From Phycisphaerales bacterium UBA7800 (GTDB taxonomy: Bacteria > Planctomycetota > Phycisphaerae > Phycisphaerales > Phycisphaeraceae): a DNA stretch of 64,000 nucleotides. Position numbers and translations under genes: made by a program. Below, one piece after another: positions 33,835 through 42,344 of this stretch. Location of the stretch: positions 5,219-69,218 of the forward strand of contig DLCK01000073.1 of assembly GCA_002480565.1 (NCBI GenBank). Reading direction: 5' to 3'. Below the pieces are notes generated by a model that saw only the letters and a program-made list of their open reading frames with translations, was not told the DNA's origin and searched no databases. The first letter of the stretch is position 1, and every line of letters begins with the position of its first letter.

Positions 33835-36111
33835 TTACTTACCTTTTCGACTCCTGGATGTGGGTGTTGATTCCACGGTTGGAGCAGGTTGCGCATTAGC
33901 TTCTTTGCCCATTCGCTTGAGGTGTTTGTCGTAGAGTTCACCTTTCATTGCGTTCTTGACGATCTCCTGACTTTGCTCTTCGGCATCGGAGATGGCTTTG
34001 AGCATTTCAGGTTGATCGGCAACATGCGGGGTGATGAAGATCAGCAACTCAGTCTTGGATTTGGTGTCGATGGTGCGCTTGAAGAGTTCACCAAGCAACG
34101 GAATGTCACCAAGTAGAGGGACTTTATCAATCGTGCTGGTTTTGCGATCCTGCACCAAACCACCGATGACAATGGTCTGTCCGTTTTGGATCGCCACACG
34201 ACTGGATGCTGAACGTTTGGCAAAGGTGGGGGCATCAACTGTCTCGGAGATTGGTACTGTGTTTCCTGTTAGCGTAGAGATTTCAGGTGCGACATCCATG
34301 ATCACCAAACCATCGGGATTGATATGCGGGGTGACGCTGAGGATGATGCCGATGTCTTCGTACTCGATGGTATTGATGGTTTGGCCGGTGTCAGTCGTGC
34401 GCGAGTCACGAATGAACGGGACTTCTTCGCCAACGGTGATGGTGGCTTCCTTGTTGTCACTGGTGAGGATGTAGGGTCGTGAAAGGACGTCAAGCTTGCC
34501 CACGCTTTCCAACGCATGTATGGCAGCATTGAGATTGGTTTCGATCAATGAGAAATTAAAGCCATCCGTTGCAGAAGCCACACCGAAGTTGGTACCCACT
34601 TCAAAACCGTTTCCACTGTCGCGAATATTCAGACCAGAAAATTCAACACCCAGGTCCACCGATCCGTCATGCGTGACTTCAGCCACCAGGACTTTGATAA
34701 GAACCTGTGGGATTGGACGATCCAGATCGTCAATAATTTTTCTGACACGATCGTAGTTCTTGGCTGAGGTCATCACCATTAGAGCGTTGGTGTCCACATC
34801 AGCCACCACAGTGACTTCACCAGTTAGGTCAGTTGCTGAGGTCTCTGTTTGTGCCTGATTGTTATTGTTTCGATTGTTACGGTTGTTGCGATTGTTTGAT
34901 GTGGTGGTTTCTTTAAACAGGTTGGTTAGTCGCGTAGCCAGTGTGCTGGCGGTGCCGTTTTTAAGCGGGTAAATGAAGACTTCCTGTTGTTGCGTGGGAT
35001 TGGAATCCAGTTGAGCGATCACGTCCGCTACGACGGCAAGCGTGTCTGCCGGGCCGCTGACCGCGACAGTGTTGGTTTGGGTGTCCGCCGAGGCAAGGAC
35101 CTTATTGGAGATAGCGGATTCGCCGGTTTCTTCTTGTTGTTGATTGCCACCACGTCGTCCACGGAAGAACATCTGCCGCATGCGGTTGGCATTGTTTTGG
35201 GCACTACTGTTTTCAGTTGCAAACACATCTTTGATAATGCGTGCGACATTACTGGCATCCGCATAAAGCAGTGGGAACACGCGCACGCTGGTGGTCCCCG
35301 AAACATGTTGATCCAACTCGCGAACGATCTGCACGATACGCTTCACATTCGACGACGTATCCGTGAGAATCAAGGAGTTACTTGCAGCATTGGCGGATAT
35401 CACCGCATACTCAGGCAGCAACGGCGTGAGGTCATCCTTGAGCTTGGCTGCATCGGTGTATCGCAGCGGGATGACTTGTGTGATCACTTCATCACTGCGA
35501 GAAATCACATCCGGATCATTGCCAGCTTTGACAGGGATGTAGCGCTTCTTGGCGTCGGTCAATGAGACGATGGTGAGGATGCGTTCGTTGCGTAGCGCGG
35601 TGACACCGCGTTGCTTGAGCATGGTGTTAAGCAGCATGACGGCTTCGTCGACGGTCAATGGCTGCTGAGCGATAATGGAGATGGTGCCTTCAACATCCAC
35701 TTCCTTGATCACCACAAAGCCTGCCGTCCGCGAAAGATGTTCGAGGATGGCATTCAGCGGCGCATTTTCAAAGTTCATGCGAATGCTCTTGACCTTGTCG
35801 GGGGTGATCCCCTCACCATTTTCATCCGTAGTCGGTGGCAGAATGGTCACCGGCTTGGCAAGTGGTTTTGCCATGGGTTTGGGGGCTGGTTTGGCCTCTG
35901 GTGTCACCGGGGGGATTGCTTGGGGCTGATCGTCATCGTCGACCATCACAGGCGGTGGCGGAGGTGGCGTTCCGTCTGCATCATCGTCACCTGGCATGTC
36001 CTGGGCTCGGAGTTGAGCGTTGACAAGCATGGCAAAACAACATGCGAGCATCAAGGCCAAACGCATAACAGACTGGGATACGCGTGGTGATTGGGAATAT
36101 GTGCCGTGCAT
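33835..36111 (-). CDS. gspD: Type II secretion system secretin GspD
   Basis: 758 residues. After a signal peptide (LALMLACCFAMLVNAQLRAQ) comes a Pro/Asp-rich linker, then an N0/STN-like domain (IRMNFENAPLNAILEHLSRT), repeated N1-N3 ring domains (VFPLLYADASNVARIIKDVF, VFIYPLKNGTASTLATRLTN) with an Asn-rich insert (RNNRNNRNN), and the beta-barrel secretin domain (VGEEVPFIRDS, TLTGNTVPISETVDAP, GQTIVIGGLVQDRKTSTIDK, VPLLGDIPLLGELFK). The last motif is the secretin signature. It forms the outer-membrane gate through which folded exoproteins leave. It is the last gene of the T2SS operon, 5 nt after the GspC-like gene. Confidence 0.92.
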   Translation of the reverse strand: MHGTYSQSPRVSQSVMRLALMLACCFAMLVNAQLRAQDMPGDDDADGTPPPPPPVMVDDDDQPQAIPPVTPEAKPAPKPMAKPLAKPVTILPPTTDENGEGITPDKVKSIRMNFENAPLNAILEHLSRTAGFVVIKEVDVEGTISIIAQQPLTVDEAVMLLNTMLKQRGVTALRNERILTIVSLTDAKKRYIPVKAGNDPDVISRSDEVITQVIPLRYTDAAKLKDDLTPLLPEYAVISANAASNSLILTDTSSNVKRIVQIVRELDQHVSGTTSVRVFPLLYADASNVARIIKDVFATENSSAQNNANRMRQMFFRGRRGGNQQQEETGESAISNKVLASADTQTNTVAVSGPADTLAVVADVIAQLDSNPTQQQEVFIYPLKNGTASTLATRLTNLFKETTTSNNRNNRNNRNNNNQAQTETSATDLTGEVTVVADVDTNALMVMTSAKNYDRVRKIIDDLDRPIPQVLIKVLVAEVTHDGSVDLGVEFSGLNIRDSGNGFEVGTNFGVASATDGFNFSLIETNLNAAIHALESVGKLDVLSRPYILTSDNKEATITVGEEVPFIRDSRTTDTGQTINTIEYEDIGIILSVTPHINPDGLVIMDVAPEISTLTGNTVPISETVDAPTFAKRSASSRVAIQNGQTIVIGGLVQDRKTSTIDKVPLLGDIPLLGELFKRTIDTKSKTELLIFITPHVADQPEMLKAISDAEEQSQEIVKNAMKGELYDKHLKRMGKEANAQPAPTVESTPTSRSRKGK

Positions 36112-36116
36112 CAGGG

Positions 36117-36725
36117 TTAATCCTTTTTGAGTTGGCTTTCGCGTTTACGACGCAATTTTTCGAGAATGGAAAGTTCTTTTTCACTGGGAGGGGACGTAGC
36201 ACTATCACTCTTAGCTGAGCTGCCACTTTCGCCGGGAGTCGCAGAACTCGAGGTGGGGACCCAACCAGCGGATTGAAGAATCTGACCGTTGGCGTCGATG
36301 GTTTGACCGATGAATAACTCCACGGATTGACCATCAGGCAGGTTCAGATGGATACTTGAAATGGACATGGCAGGAATCTCAAAGACATCAAGCTTGTCGT
36401 TGATGTGCAAGGTGCGCAACGTATGTGTCTGCGAATCTTCAATCATGGCTGTAAAGCGTGAATCGTTTTCGATGATGATCCCGCAAAGCAGATACGTGTT
36501 CACCGGTGGGGCAGGGGCTTGAACGGTCGTGCTGACTTGAGTCGTCTTGTCCGACGGTTGACGCTTGGGTACCGGTTTGCGGCGAATGAAAATATTGGTC
36601 TGCACGACCGCAGCAAACTCCTCAAACGACGGCTTGCTTGGGGCGTCGGTCTTGGCGTCTTCAGCCAATAGACTTCCACTTAGCATCATCACACAACAGG
36701 TTGCCATTACAATCAATCGCATCAT
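36117..36725 (-). CDS. GspC/PilP-like periplasmic connector of the secretion system
   Basis: 202 residues: a signal peptide (IVMATCCVMMLSGSLLAE), a Pro/Gln/Thr linker and a small beta domain (LLCGIIIENDSRFTAMIEDS, followed by LNLPDGQSVELFIGQTI) of the homology-region type seen in GspC and PilP. The usual role is to connect the inner-membrane platform to the secretin. Unlike classical GspC it has a cleavable-looking signal, closer to PilP. It sits between GspM-like and GspD genes, overlapping the former by 4 nt. Assigned from position and fold impression. Confidence 0.6.
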   Translation of the reverse strand: MMRLIVMATCCVMMLSGSLLAEDAKTDAPSKPSFEEFAAVVQTNIFIRRKPVPKRQPSDKTTQVSTTVQAPAPPVNTYLLCGIIIENDSRFTAMIEDSQTHTLRTLHINDKLDVFEIPAMSISSIHLNLPDGQSVELFIGQTIDANGQILQSAGWVPTSSSATPGESGSSAKSDSATSPPSEKELSILEKLRRKRESQLKKD

Positions 36726-37267
36726 GGCTTGCCCTCCGACTTGGCGTTCTTGCGGTACAAGGCACTGATCCCCATCTGAAGTGACAGGTCATCTTTGTTC
36801 TTGTCTCGCGTATTAATCTGCAAGCCGTCAACACACACCGGGATGTCCGCCGTTTCGACTTCATAAATGAACTTGGCGATGGCATTCATCGAGCCATTGG
36901 CCGACACTCGGAACACCACCGGGACAAGTGTTTCATCACTGCGCCGATATTCAGGCTTGACTGAAACCAATCCCAATTTCGCATTACCCGCCCATTTGTT
37001 GATTGCTTCAAGGGTCTGCGATTCAGCTTCCGAAGCGCTGTTGGGCATGCCGATCGCCATCATCTGTTTCCAACGCTTTTGCTGCTGTTTACCTTGGCGA
37101 AGCAGTCGCATGTCACGCGCAAGGTCATTGTTGAGCGTGTCCACCTGGGTTGCCAATGCATCGCGATACGCCAGGGCCGGAGAGATCACCACCCGGTCAG
37201 CAAGCAGCAAACCCACCACCGAAAGAGTCGCAATGAGTATGGTTTTTTCACGTTTACTCAGATTCAT
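36722..37267 (-). CDS. GspM/PilO-like inner-membrane protein
   Basis: 181 residues from the second of two tandem ATGs (AGGAGG spaced 5 nt). A short cytoplasmic stub (NLSKREKTI) and one TM helix (LIATLSVVGLLLADRVV) precede a coiled-coil stretch (LATQVDTLNNDLARDMRLLR) and a ferredoxin-like periplasmic domain (PVVFRVSANGSMNAIAKFIY). This is the layout of GspM and PilO, which pair with GspL/PilN to transmit force to the pseudopilus. It overlaps the upstream GspL-like gene by ~14 nt, and its stop overlaps the GspC-like start. Confidence 0.7.
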   Translation of the reverse strand: MNLSKREKTILIATLSVVGLLLADRVVISPALAYRDALATQVDTLNNDLARDMRLLRQGKQQQKRWKQMMAIGMPNSASEAESQTLEAINKWAGNAKLGLVSVKPEYRRSDETLVPVVFRVSANGSMNAIAKFIYEVETADIPVCVDGLQINTRDKNKDDLSLQMGISALYRKNAKSEGKP

Positions 37268-38693
37268 CATTGCCTCCTGTTACCGCTGTGGGCACATAAA
37301 CAAACGACACGGCAAAGGCGATCTCCGTGTTGTTCTTCGCTGCAGCTTCACGCATGAACAATAGCTTCACATCCCGCAGATCGGCTCGCTTTTTCATCCG
37401 GTCACTGAGCTTGATCACATCATCTTCCGATCGAGCTGAACCATTCATCAAGCCCAACATGTCCGGTCGCAGTGACAGGTTCGTCGCCCAGATAAATTCG
37501 GTACTGCCAAATGCCTTGGCGATACTCCGCTGGCAGGCAAGGTACTTCGGCGTTGTCGAGAACCATGCGTCAGCACGCTGGACCAACTTAATACTTGATC
37601 GTGCGATACGCGTGCCGTCTTCCAGACTGCTGATCTGCGTGGTCAGTTCCGTGATCCGACTGTTCAGTGAATACAAGTCATACCCCAGAAAACCCACAAG
37701 CATCACCAACAACACGCCAATCATGATCAGCCGTGTTCGCCAGGGATGTGTGGTCTGCTGTTGTTCGCGATTTGCACGTGGTGCGGTAAAGTTCAATGGT
37801 GCAGCTTTATCACTCACTGCCAACTGACCCAGAGCGATCAGATCATTGCCTGTGGCAGCTTGCTGGGAGCCCGTTGATTGGCTTGCATGGATTTGCCATT
37901 TTCTGGCATCCGTGGGTTTGTCGAACCATTGCACATCACATGGATGATCGACATCCCAGAAGAGTTGGACATTCTGATTTTGTGCATCAACTGCGTGGAT
38001 CAATTCGTCCTGTAAAATTTGCTGTCGAACCGTGTCATACAGACGCTGGTGCAGATCGCCGTTGACATGTTCGCCGGAGACCTGCAATAGATTCATGCCT
38101 GCAAAGCGTTTTTGGTTCCAGCAGAAAAGTTCAACCTGATCGTTACGTAGCCATGCTGTGTACTGCCACCGCTTTGAGGAGTCGGTGTGATACATGTCGT
38201 GCAACAGTACCGAAGTTGGCAGGATCGCCTGGACCTTCAAATGTGCTTCATCCAATGCATATTGCAGGGCAGCGACATGTGCCGACGCCATTGCACCCAA
38301 TGTCACTGACCACTTGTCTTCATCCACAACGGGAAGCATATAGTCACTGGTAAACGCGCGGTCGGATCGGTTGTAGCGTTGCTCAGCCTGTAATCCAACA
38401 GCGCCTAGCAGTGAGGATTCATCGAGCATTGGCAAACGGATTTCATCAAAGAGACACCACTGTGCCGGGACTCCGACGGTCACCTTGTTGCGCGTTAAGC
38501 CGTTGGCTTTGAGCAATTTGGTCAGTGAGTTTTCAGGCATTAAGGGTTCTGCCCAAAACGCTGAAAAATCAAACGGCAAATGCCCTTGACTCGACACACT
38601 AACCGACTCCCCGGCGCGACGGACTTTCGCGTATCGGATGCCTTGCCCTGTTAAGCTCAGGACGATTTGATTGGAACTTTTTAACTGCATCAT
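37254..38693 (-). CDS. GspL/PilM-N-like assembly platform protein
   Basis: 479 residues. The first ~300 form an actin-like ATPase fold of the PilM/GspL cytoplasmic type (NQIVLSLTGQGIRYAKVRRA, KVTVGVPAQWCLFDEIRLPM, LDEAHLKVQAILPTSVLLHD). A single TM helix (LIMIGVLLVMLVGFLGYDLY) near 325-345 and a PilN-like periplasmic part with a coiled coil (SRITELTTQISSLEDGTR) follow. It therefore combines the PilM and PilN roles in one chain, as GspL does. It should bind the GspE ATPase and pair with the GspM-like protein. It overlaps gspK by 4 nt. Confidence 0.72.
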   Translation of the reverse strand: MMQLKSSNQIVLSLTGQGIRYAKVRRAGESVSVSSQGHLPFDFSAFWAEPLMPENSLTKLLKANGLTRNKVTVGVPAQWCLFDEIRLPMLDESSLLGAVGLQAEQRYNRSDRAFTSDYMLPVVDEDKWSVTLGAMASAHVAALQYALDEAHLKVQAILPTSVLLHDMYHTDSSKRWQYTAWLRNDQVELFCWNQKRFAGMNLLQVSGEHVNGDLHQRLYDTVRQQILQDELIHAVDAQNQNVQLFWDVDHPCDVQWFDKPTDARKWQIHASQSTGSQQAATGNDLIALGQLAVSDKAAPLNFTAPRANREQQQTTHPWRTRLIMIGVLLVMLVGFLGYDLYSLNSRITELTTQISSLEDGTRIARSSIKLVQRADAWFSTTPKYLACQRSIAKAFGSTEFIWATNLSLRPDMLGLMNGSARSEDDVIKLSDRMKKRADLRDVKLLFMREAAAKNNTEIAFAVSFVYVPTAVTGGNDESE

Positions 38694-40099
38694 CTGAGAC
38701 TTTCGTCACTGAGTATTTCTGCTGGATCATCATCTTCAGTCTTTAGCGTCGTCAACACGGTGTAACGCAACGGCCAACCCAGGTTGGTGATGTCTTGCGC
38801 CAAACGGACCTGTGCTTGCTGGCGTGTGTCGATGACGATGTAACGTCTTGCATAGCTTCGTCCCTTGGCGCGAATCACCAAGGCATCAAAGGCATATTGG
38901 CTTGTCGAGGTAGTGATGTAGCTGCCAATGGCGATGGCTTTGGCCTTACCGTCTTCACCAAGTGCTTCGGTGACCCATGCGATTGATGCCAGGTCTTCCT
39001 CTGTCTTGGAACTGCGGAAATTAATCAGCGTGTCGACATCGGTTTCTTCCAACTCCGGCAAGCACAATAAAACTTTTTTGGCAGCCGTGTTGATGTTGAT
39101 CCGACCGGGAACATTGTTGCCGTTGCGATCCGAAAGTTGATTGGCAACCTTGGCAAATTCTTCAGCAGTCATTTGCGACTTGTAGAAAAAATCGACCATA
39201 TTGCTAAACGGGCGATTGTTGCGGATGTTGTCCATGACAATCAAGAACCGCCCGTTTTCAAGGTTCTGTTGAATGACGGTTGAGACATCGCCGAGGTTCT
39301 GATTGTTGATATTGGGTTTGGTATTGCCGTCCTCATTTTGGTTGGACTGCACAGAATAGACGGTTACATACGGGAAGATTCCCGCATCCAATGTGCCGTC
39401 AGCATTGTCCGGCGGGTCGGACTCATCGCCGTCGTTTTCGTTGGCATCCAAAACGCCGTTGCGGTTGGAGTCTTCACCGTAAATGATCTGTCGCGTGAAG
39501 CCTTTGACCAGCAGCAATTCATCGATCGATTCGATCGGCCCGTTCTTGGCGGTGTAGGGTTCTTCGAGCATCAGGTAATACTCGTCCTCGGCGCCGTTGG
39601 TGGTCAGTTCACTGTCCCCATCGCGCCAGTCGATGATGGCAGCAGCCAACTCCTCGGTCATGCCTGGGAGTTTGAGAAGCATGTCCTGCGAAGCCGTATT
39701 GAGATTGACCTTGGCAGCTTCGTCGATCATGCCGTAGGTGACGCGGTCATCCTGTTCATCGTCAGGGGTGATCAAAACGATCCAGTCATCACCAATGGCT
39801 TGTGGTTCGTCAGCAAGTGTCTGGTCGATGGCTTCGGTGGTCAAGGCTTGTGCATAGGCAATGGAGCCGTTGGCCAACTCACGCGATTGGACTTGATAGA
39901 TGCGGTTGCCGTTGGCCTGGATTTCGACACGCATGGTATGGGCGAAGACCAACGCCATCCCTGCAAGGAGGGTGATGATCCAGATGGTGACAATGAGAAT
40001 CGTCCCACGCTCACGCGGTGATCGTATGGTCGCAATAGCTGCGTTACTGCGTGACGCTGAAAAACTTCCAGGAGTTTGGCAATTTTCGGGGGTGGTCAT
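38690..40099 (-). CDS. gspK: Minor pseudopilin GspK with helix-hairpin-helix and Ca-loop insert
   Basis: 469 residues. After RSPRERG, the hydrophobic helix TILIVTIWIITLLAGMALVF fits GspK, which lacks the Glu5 of other pseudopilins. A ComEA-like helix-hairpin-helix follows (VNLNTASQDMLLKLPGMTEE). An insert DSNRNGVLDANENDGDESD (about residue 225) looks like an EF-hand/dockerin-type calcium loop; GspK proteins are known to bind calcium. The C-terminal part repeats the alpha-domain (RININTAAKKVLLCLPELEE). GspK sits at the pseudopilus tip with GspI and GspJ. The gene overlaps both neighbours by 4 nt. Confidence 0.85.
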   Translation of the reverse strand: MTTPENCQTPGSFSASRSNAAIATIRSPRERGTILIVTIWIITLLAGMALVFAHTMRVEIQANGNRIYQVQSRELANGSIAYAQALTTEAIDQTLADEPQAIGDDWIVLITPDDEQDDRVTYGMIDEAAKVNLNTASQDMLLKLPGMTEELAAAIIDWRDGDSELTTNGAEDEYYLMLEEPYTAKNGPIESIDELLLVKGFTRQIIYGEDSNRNGVLDANENDGDESDPPDNADGTLDAGIFPYVTVYSVQSNQNEDGNTKPNINNQNLGDVSTVIQQNLENGRFLIVMDNIRNNRPFSNMVDFFYKSQMTAEEFAKVANQLSDRNGNNVPGRININTAAKKVLLCLPELEETDVDTLINFRSSKTEEDLASIAWVTEALGEDGKAKAIAIGSYITTSTSQYAFDALVIRAKGRSYARRYIVIDTRQQAQVRLAQDITNLGWPLRYTVLTTLKTEDDDPAEILSDESLR

Positions 40100-40806
40100 C
40101 TTTCACCTCCGATCCCGCGTCCGTTGGATTGAGCAGTGGTGCTGACGATGCGATACAACCGTGCGATTTGCGGTGCTTGTTCCTGTGCTTCATCATCGTC
40201 TGGTGTATCGGATTGGAGCTGGATGGTGATTTCGATGAGCAGGGGTAATGGTTCTTCGGTGGTCGAACCATCCCATGTGTCATACCAGTCGCTGCCGTCG
40301 TAAAAGCTCATGGTCATTGACTGTACGTCCCGGCAGAGGACTTGTTCCGTCGGCTCAAGAACCTGCGTGGAGAGCAGGTTGGTGGTCGTGCGTTTGACGA
40401 GTATCGGATGCGTGTAACCTTCACGCGTGGTCAAAGCCAACTCGACTTTACGGATGTCTCCCCGCACCAATGTGCCTACGGGAAGTTCAACGGGATAGTT
40501 GGTGTACCACTGCAGGTAAGGTGTATTGGTCACTGGCGATTCATCGTCGATATCGCAGAACATATTGCCTGCAAAGACTTCGCCAGGCGGCAAAGCGGAC
40601 TCCAACTCCATTTGGATATCGTCCATTGCCGTCTGCATGCGAATCAGCACGCCCAACGCGTTATCCACGCGGGCTCGTGATTTGTAAGCAATGGACAAAG
40701 ATGCGGTGAGTGATCCGATCAGCGCACCCATCAAAGTCAATGCGAGCATCAGTTCCAGTAGTGAGAATCCACGGCGATGTTTTACTGCGGCTGATGAGCA
40801 GATCAT
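40096..40806 (-). CDS. gspJ: Minor pseudopilin GspJ
   Basis: 236 residues. A leader ending RRG precedes FSLLELMLALTLMGALIGSL, a prepilin peptidase site with Glu+5. The remaining part is beta-rich (VELALTTREGYTHPILVKRT, MTMSFYDGSDWYDTWDGST), fitting GspJ, which lies in the pseudopilus tip complex. Its position between GspI- and GspK-type genes supports the assignment. ATGA overlaps are present on both sides. Confidence 0.82.
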   Translation of the reverse strand: MICSSAAVKHRRGFSLLELMLALTLMGALIGSLTASLSIAYKSRARVDNALGVLIRMQTAMDDIQMELESALPPGEVFAGNMFCDIDDESPVTNTPYLQWYTNYPVELPVGTLVRGDIRKVELALTTREGYTHPILVKRTTTNLLSTQVLEPTEQVLCRDVQSMTMSFYDGSDWYDTWDGSTTEEPLPLLIEITIQLQSDTPDDDEAQEQAPQIARLYRIVSTTAQSNGRGIGGER

Positions 40807-41201
40807 GACGAACTCTCCTCATCTTCGCTGTAGACCAACGTGTCGAGTTGAAGGGATCGCTCTGCATCACGGTAAGTCCATTTGATCTGTACATGAAGGA
40901 GCTTGACGACACTGCCTTGCCAATCTTCGCTCCATGATTCCCATGTGAAACGGGATTGGTTTTCAAACTCGCCTGACTCATCACCATCGATCCAGGACTC
41001 GGATGCCAGGATTTCACGGAGTTTGTTTTGAGCCAACTCCGAAGCAATGAGCTTGTCGCGTGTGACACTGCCGATTTGCACGCCAGTCCCAATAGCACCC
41101 AATGCCACCGGCAAGACCACTGCGCAGAGCACCAGCGTCGCCAACAACTCAATGAGTGTGAAGGCTTGGCAGCGACCGGGATGTTTGCAGTGGGGTGTCA
41201 T
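40803..41201 (-). CDS. gspI: Minor pseudopilin GspI
   Basis: 132 residues. The leader MTPHCKHPGRCQA is cut before FTLIELLATLVLCAVVLPVA, with Glu+5. GspI phrases follow: ASELAQNKLREILASESW matches the conserved 'A-x-x-L-A-x-x-K' helix of the family. It nucleates the pseudopilus tip with GspJ and GspK. It starts 2 nt after the gspH stop and overlaps gspJ by 4 nt. Confidence 0.82.
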   Translation of the reverse strand: MTPHCKHPGRCQAFTLIELLATLVLCAVVLPVALGAIGTGVQIGSVTRDKLIASELAQNKLREILASESWIDGDESGEFENQSRFTWESWSEDWQGSVVKLLHVQIKWTYRDAERSLQLDTLVYSEDEESSS

Positions 41202-41203
41202 GA

Positions 41204-41821
41204 TTAATCGATGTTCTTTTTTTCGTCTTCTTGGATACTGCTAAGCGCATAGAGTTCGCTACTGGTGAGTGATCGCAGGACGTAGCCTTTGTCTTCGTCC
41301 TGTCCTTTGAGTGTGATCTTGCCTGGGGTGACGGTTCCTTGTGGTTTGAAAATCAGGTAAATCGGGTCGTTCTGTTCGACGTCTGCTTCAAAGGTCAGTT
41401 CCACAGTGTCGGGCCATGTGAAGGTCTGCCCAAGCGAATCGCCCAGTGAGACATATTGGCCGTCGACCTGTTGCTGGAGAATGTATTGGCGATCTGCAAG
41501 GTTGAATGTCAGGCGATGGGTGATCCCCTGCGTGACAGCTTGACTTCGTGCGTGACGCATCAATGCCATTAGATGCAACGCCTTTTCGTGGGTTTGATGT
41601 GCAAAGAAAAAACCACGCAGGTTGGGTGCCAACATCCCAAGGACAGTGGAAAGGATCACCAGCACGACGATGAGTTCGAAGAACGAAAATCCGTTATGGC
41701 GAACTTTGCCATGCTTTGAACCACAGAGACGTCCCGTTGCAAGACAACATGCCCATGCATCGCCACTGTGCATGGAGCTAGGTGTTGCCGGACTTTGAGT
41801 TTTGGTGTCTCTGTGGTTCAT
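41204..41821 (-). CDS. gspH: Pseudopilin GspH, N-terminus extended over a repeat
   Basis: 205 residues from ATG 41821; ATG 41773 is an alternative. The prepilin site is RHNG followed by FSFFELIVVLVILSTVLGML, with Glu+5. GspH-like features follow (ALHLMALMRHARSQAVTQGI, then a beta-rich end). The leader is about 45 residues, much longer than in the sister pseudopilins. Its first codons are read from an ACCACAGAGACAC-type intergenic repeat that also forms an inverted repeat (41718-41730 / 41807-41819). The true start may therefore have been changed by repeat insertion. Confidence 0.78.
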   Translation of the reverse strand: MNHRDTKTQSPATPSSMHSGDAWACCLATGRLCGSKHGKVRHNGFSFFELIVVLVILSTVLGMLAPNLRGFFFAHQTHEKALHLMALMRHARSQAVTQGITHRLTFNLADRQYILQQQVDGQYVSLGDSLGQTFTWPDTVELTFEADVEQNDPIYLIFKPQGTVTPGKITLKGQDEDKGYVLRSLTSSELYALSSIQEDEKKNID

Positions 41822-41845
41822 GGCTTGGTTTTGTTGATTCAGTGC

Positions 41846-42292
41846 TTATTCGTCTTCTGCCCAGTTGGCTACATCGTCATCACCACCTTGCTTGCCATCG
41901 GGTCCATAGGAGTAGATGTCATAGCTGGAGGTGTTGTTTTTACCCGGTTGTTCGTAGATGTATGCATTGCCCCAGGGGTCTTTGGGGAGGGTCAGTTTCT
42001 TGGGGTACGGCCCCTGCCAGCCGGTGACATTGCTGGGTTCTTCGATCAATGCCTGGAGTCCTTCATCGGACGTGGGCAGGCGACCGGTGTCGATTTCAAA
42101 AGCATCGAGCATCAGTTCCAGTTGCGCGATATCCGTCTTGGCTGCGGTGACGCGAGCCTGCTTGGAACGTGATGTAAATCGCGGGGCGATGATGGCGGTG
42201 AGTGTCGCCAGGATCACCAATACCAAGAGCAATTCGATAAGTGAAAAGCCTCTGGGTGCATTGCGATGGTTTTTGTGTGCGTATGTGTTCAT
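41846..42292 (-). CDS. gspG: Major pseudopilin GspG
   Basis: 148 residues. PRG precedes FSLIELLLVLVILATLTAII with Glu+5. The signature of GspG is clear: a helix ending AQLELMLDAFEIDTGRLPTS, then EGLQALIEEP, WQGPYPKKLTLPKDPWGNAY, and a C-terminal acidic calcium site (SYGPDGKQGGDDDVANW). It polymerises into the pseudopilus that pushes exoproteins through GspD. It lies between gspF and gspH. Confidence 0.93.
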   Translation of the reverse strand: MNTYAHKNHRNAPRGFSLIELLLVLVILATLTAIIAPRFTSRSKQARVTAAKTDIAQLELMLDAFEIDTGRLPTSDEGLQALIEEPSNVTGWQGPYPKKLTLPKDPWGNAYIYEQPGKNNTSSYDIYSYGPDGKQGGDDDVANWAEDE

Positions 42293-42344
42293 GTTATTTG
42301 CCTTTTTACTAATCCCTATTCACTATTCACTAATCCCTGATTCA

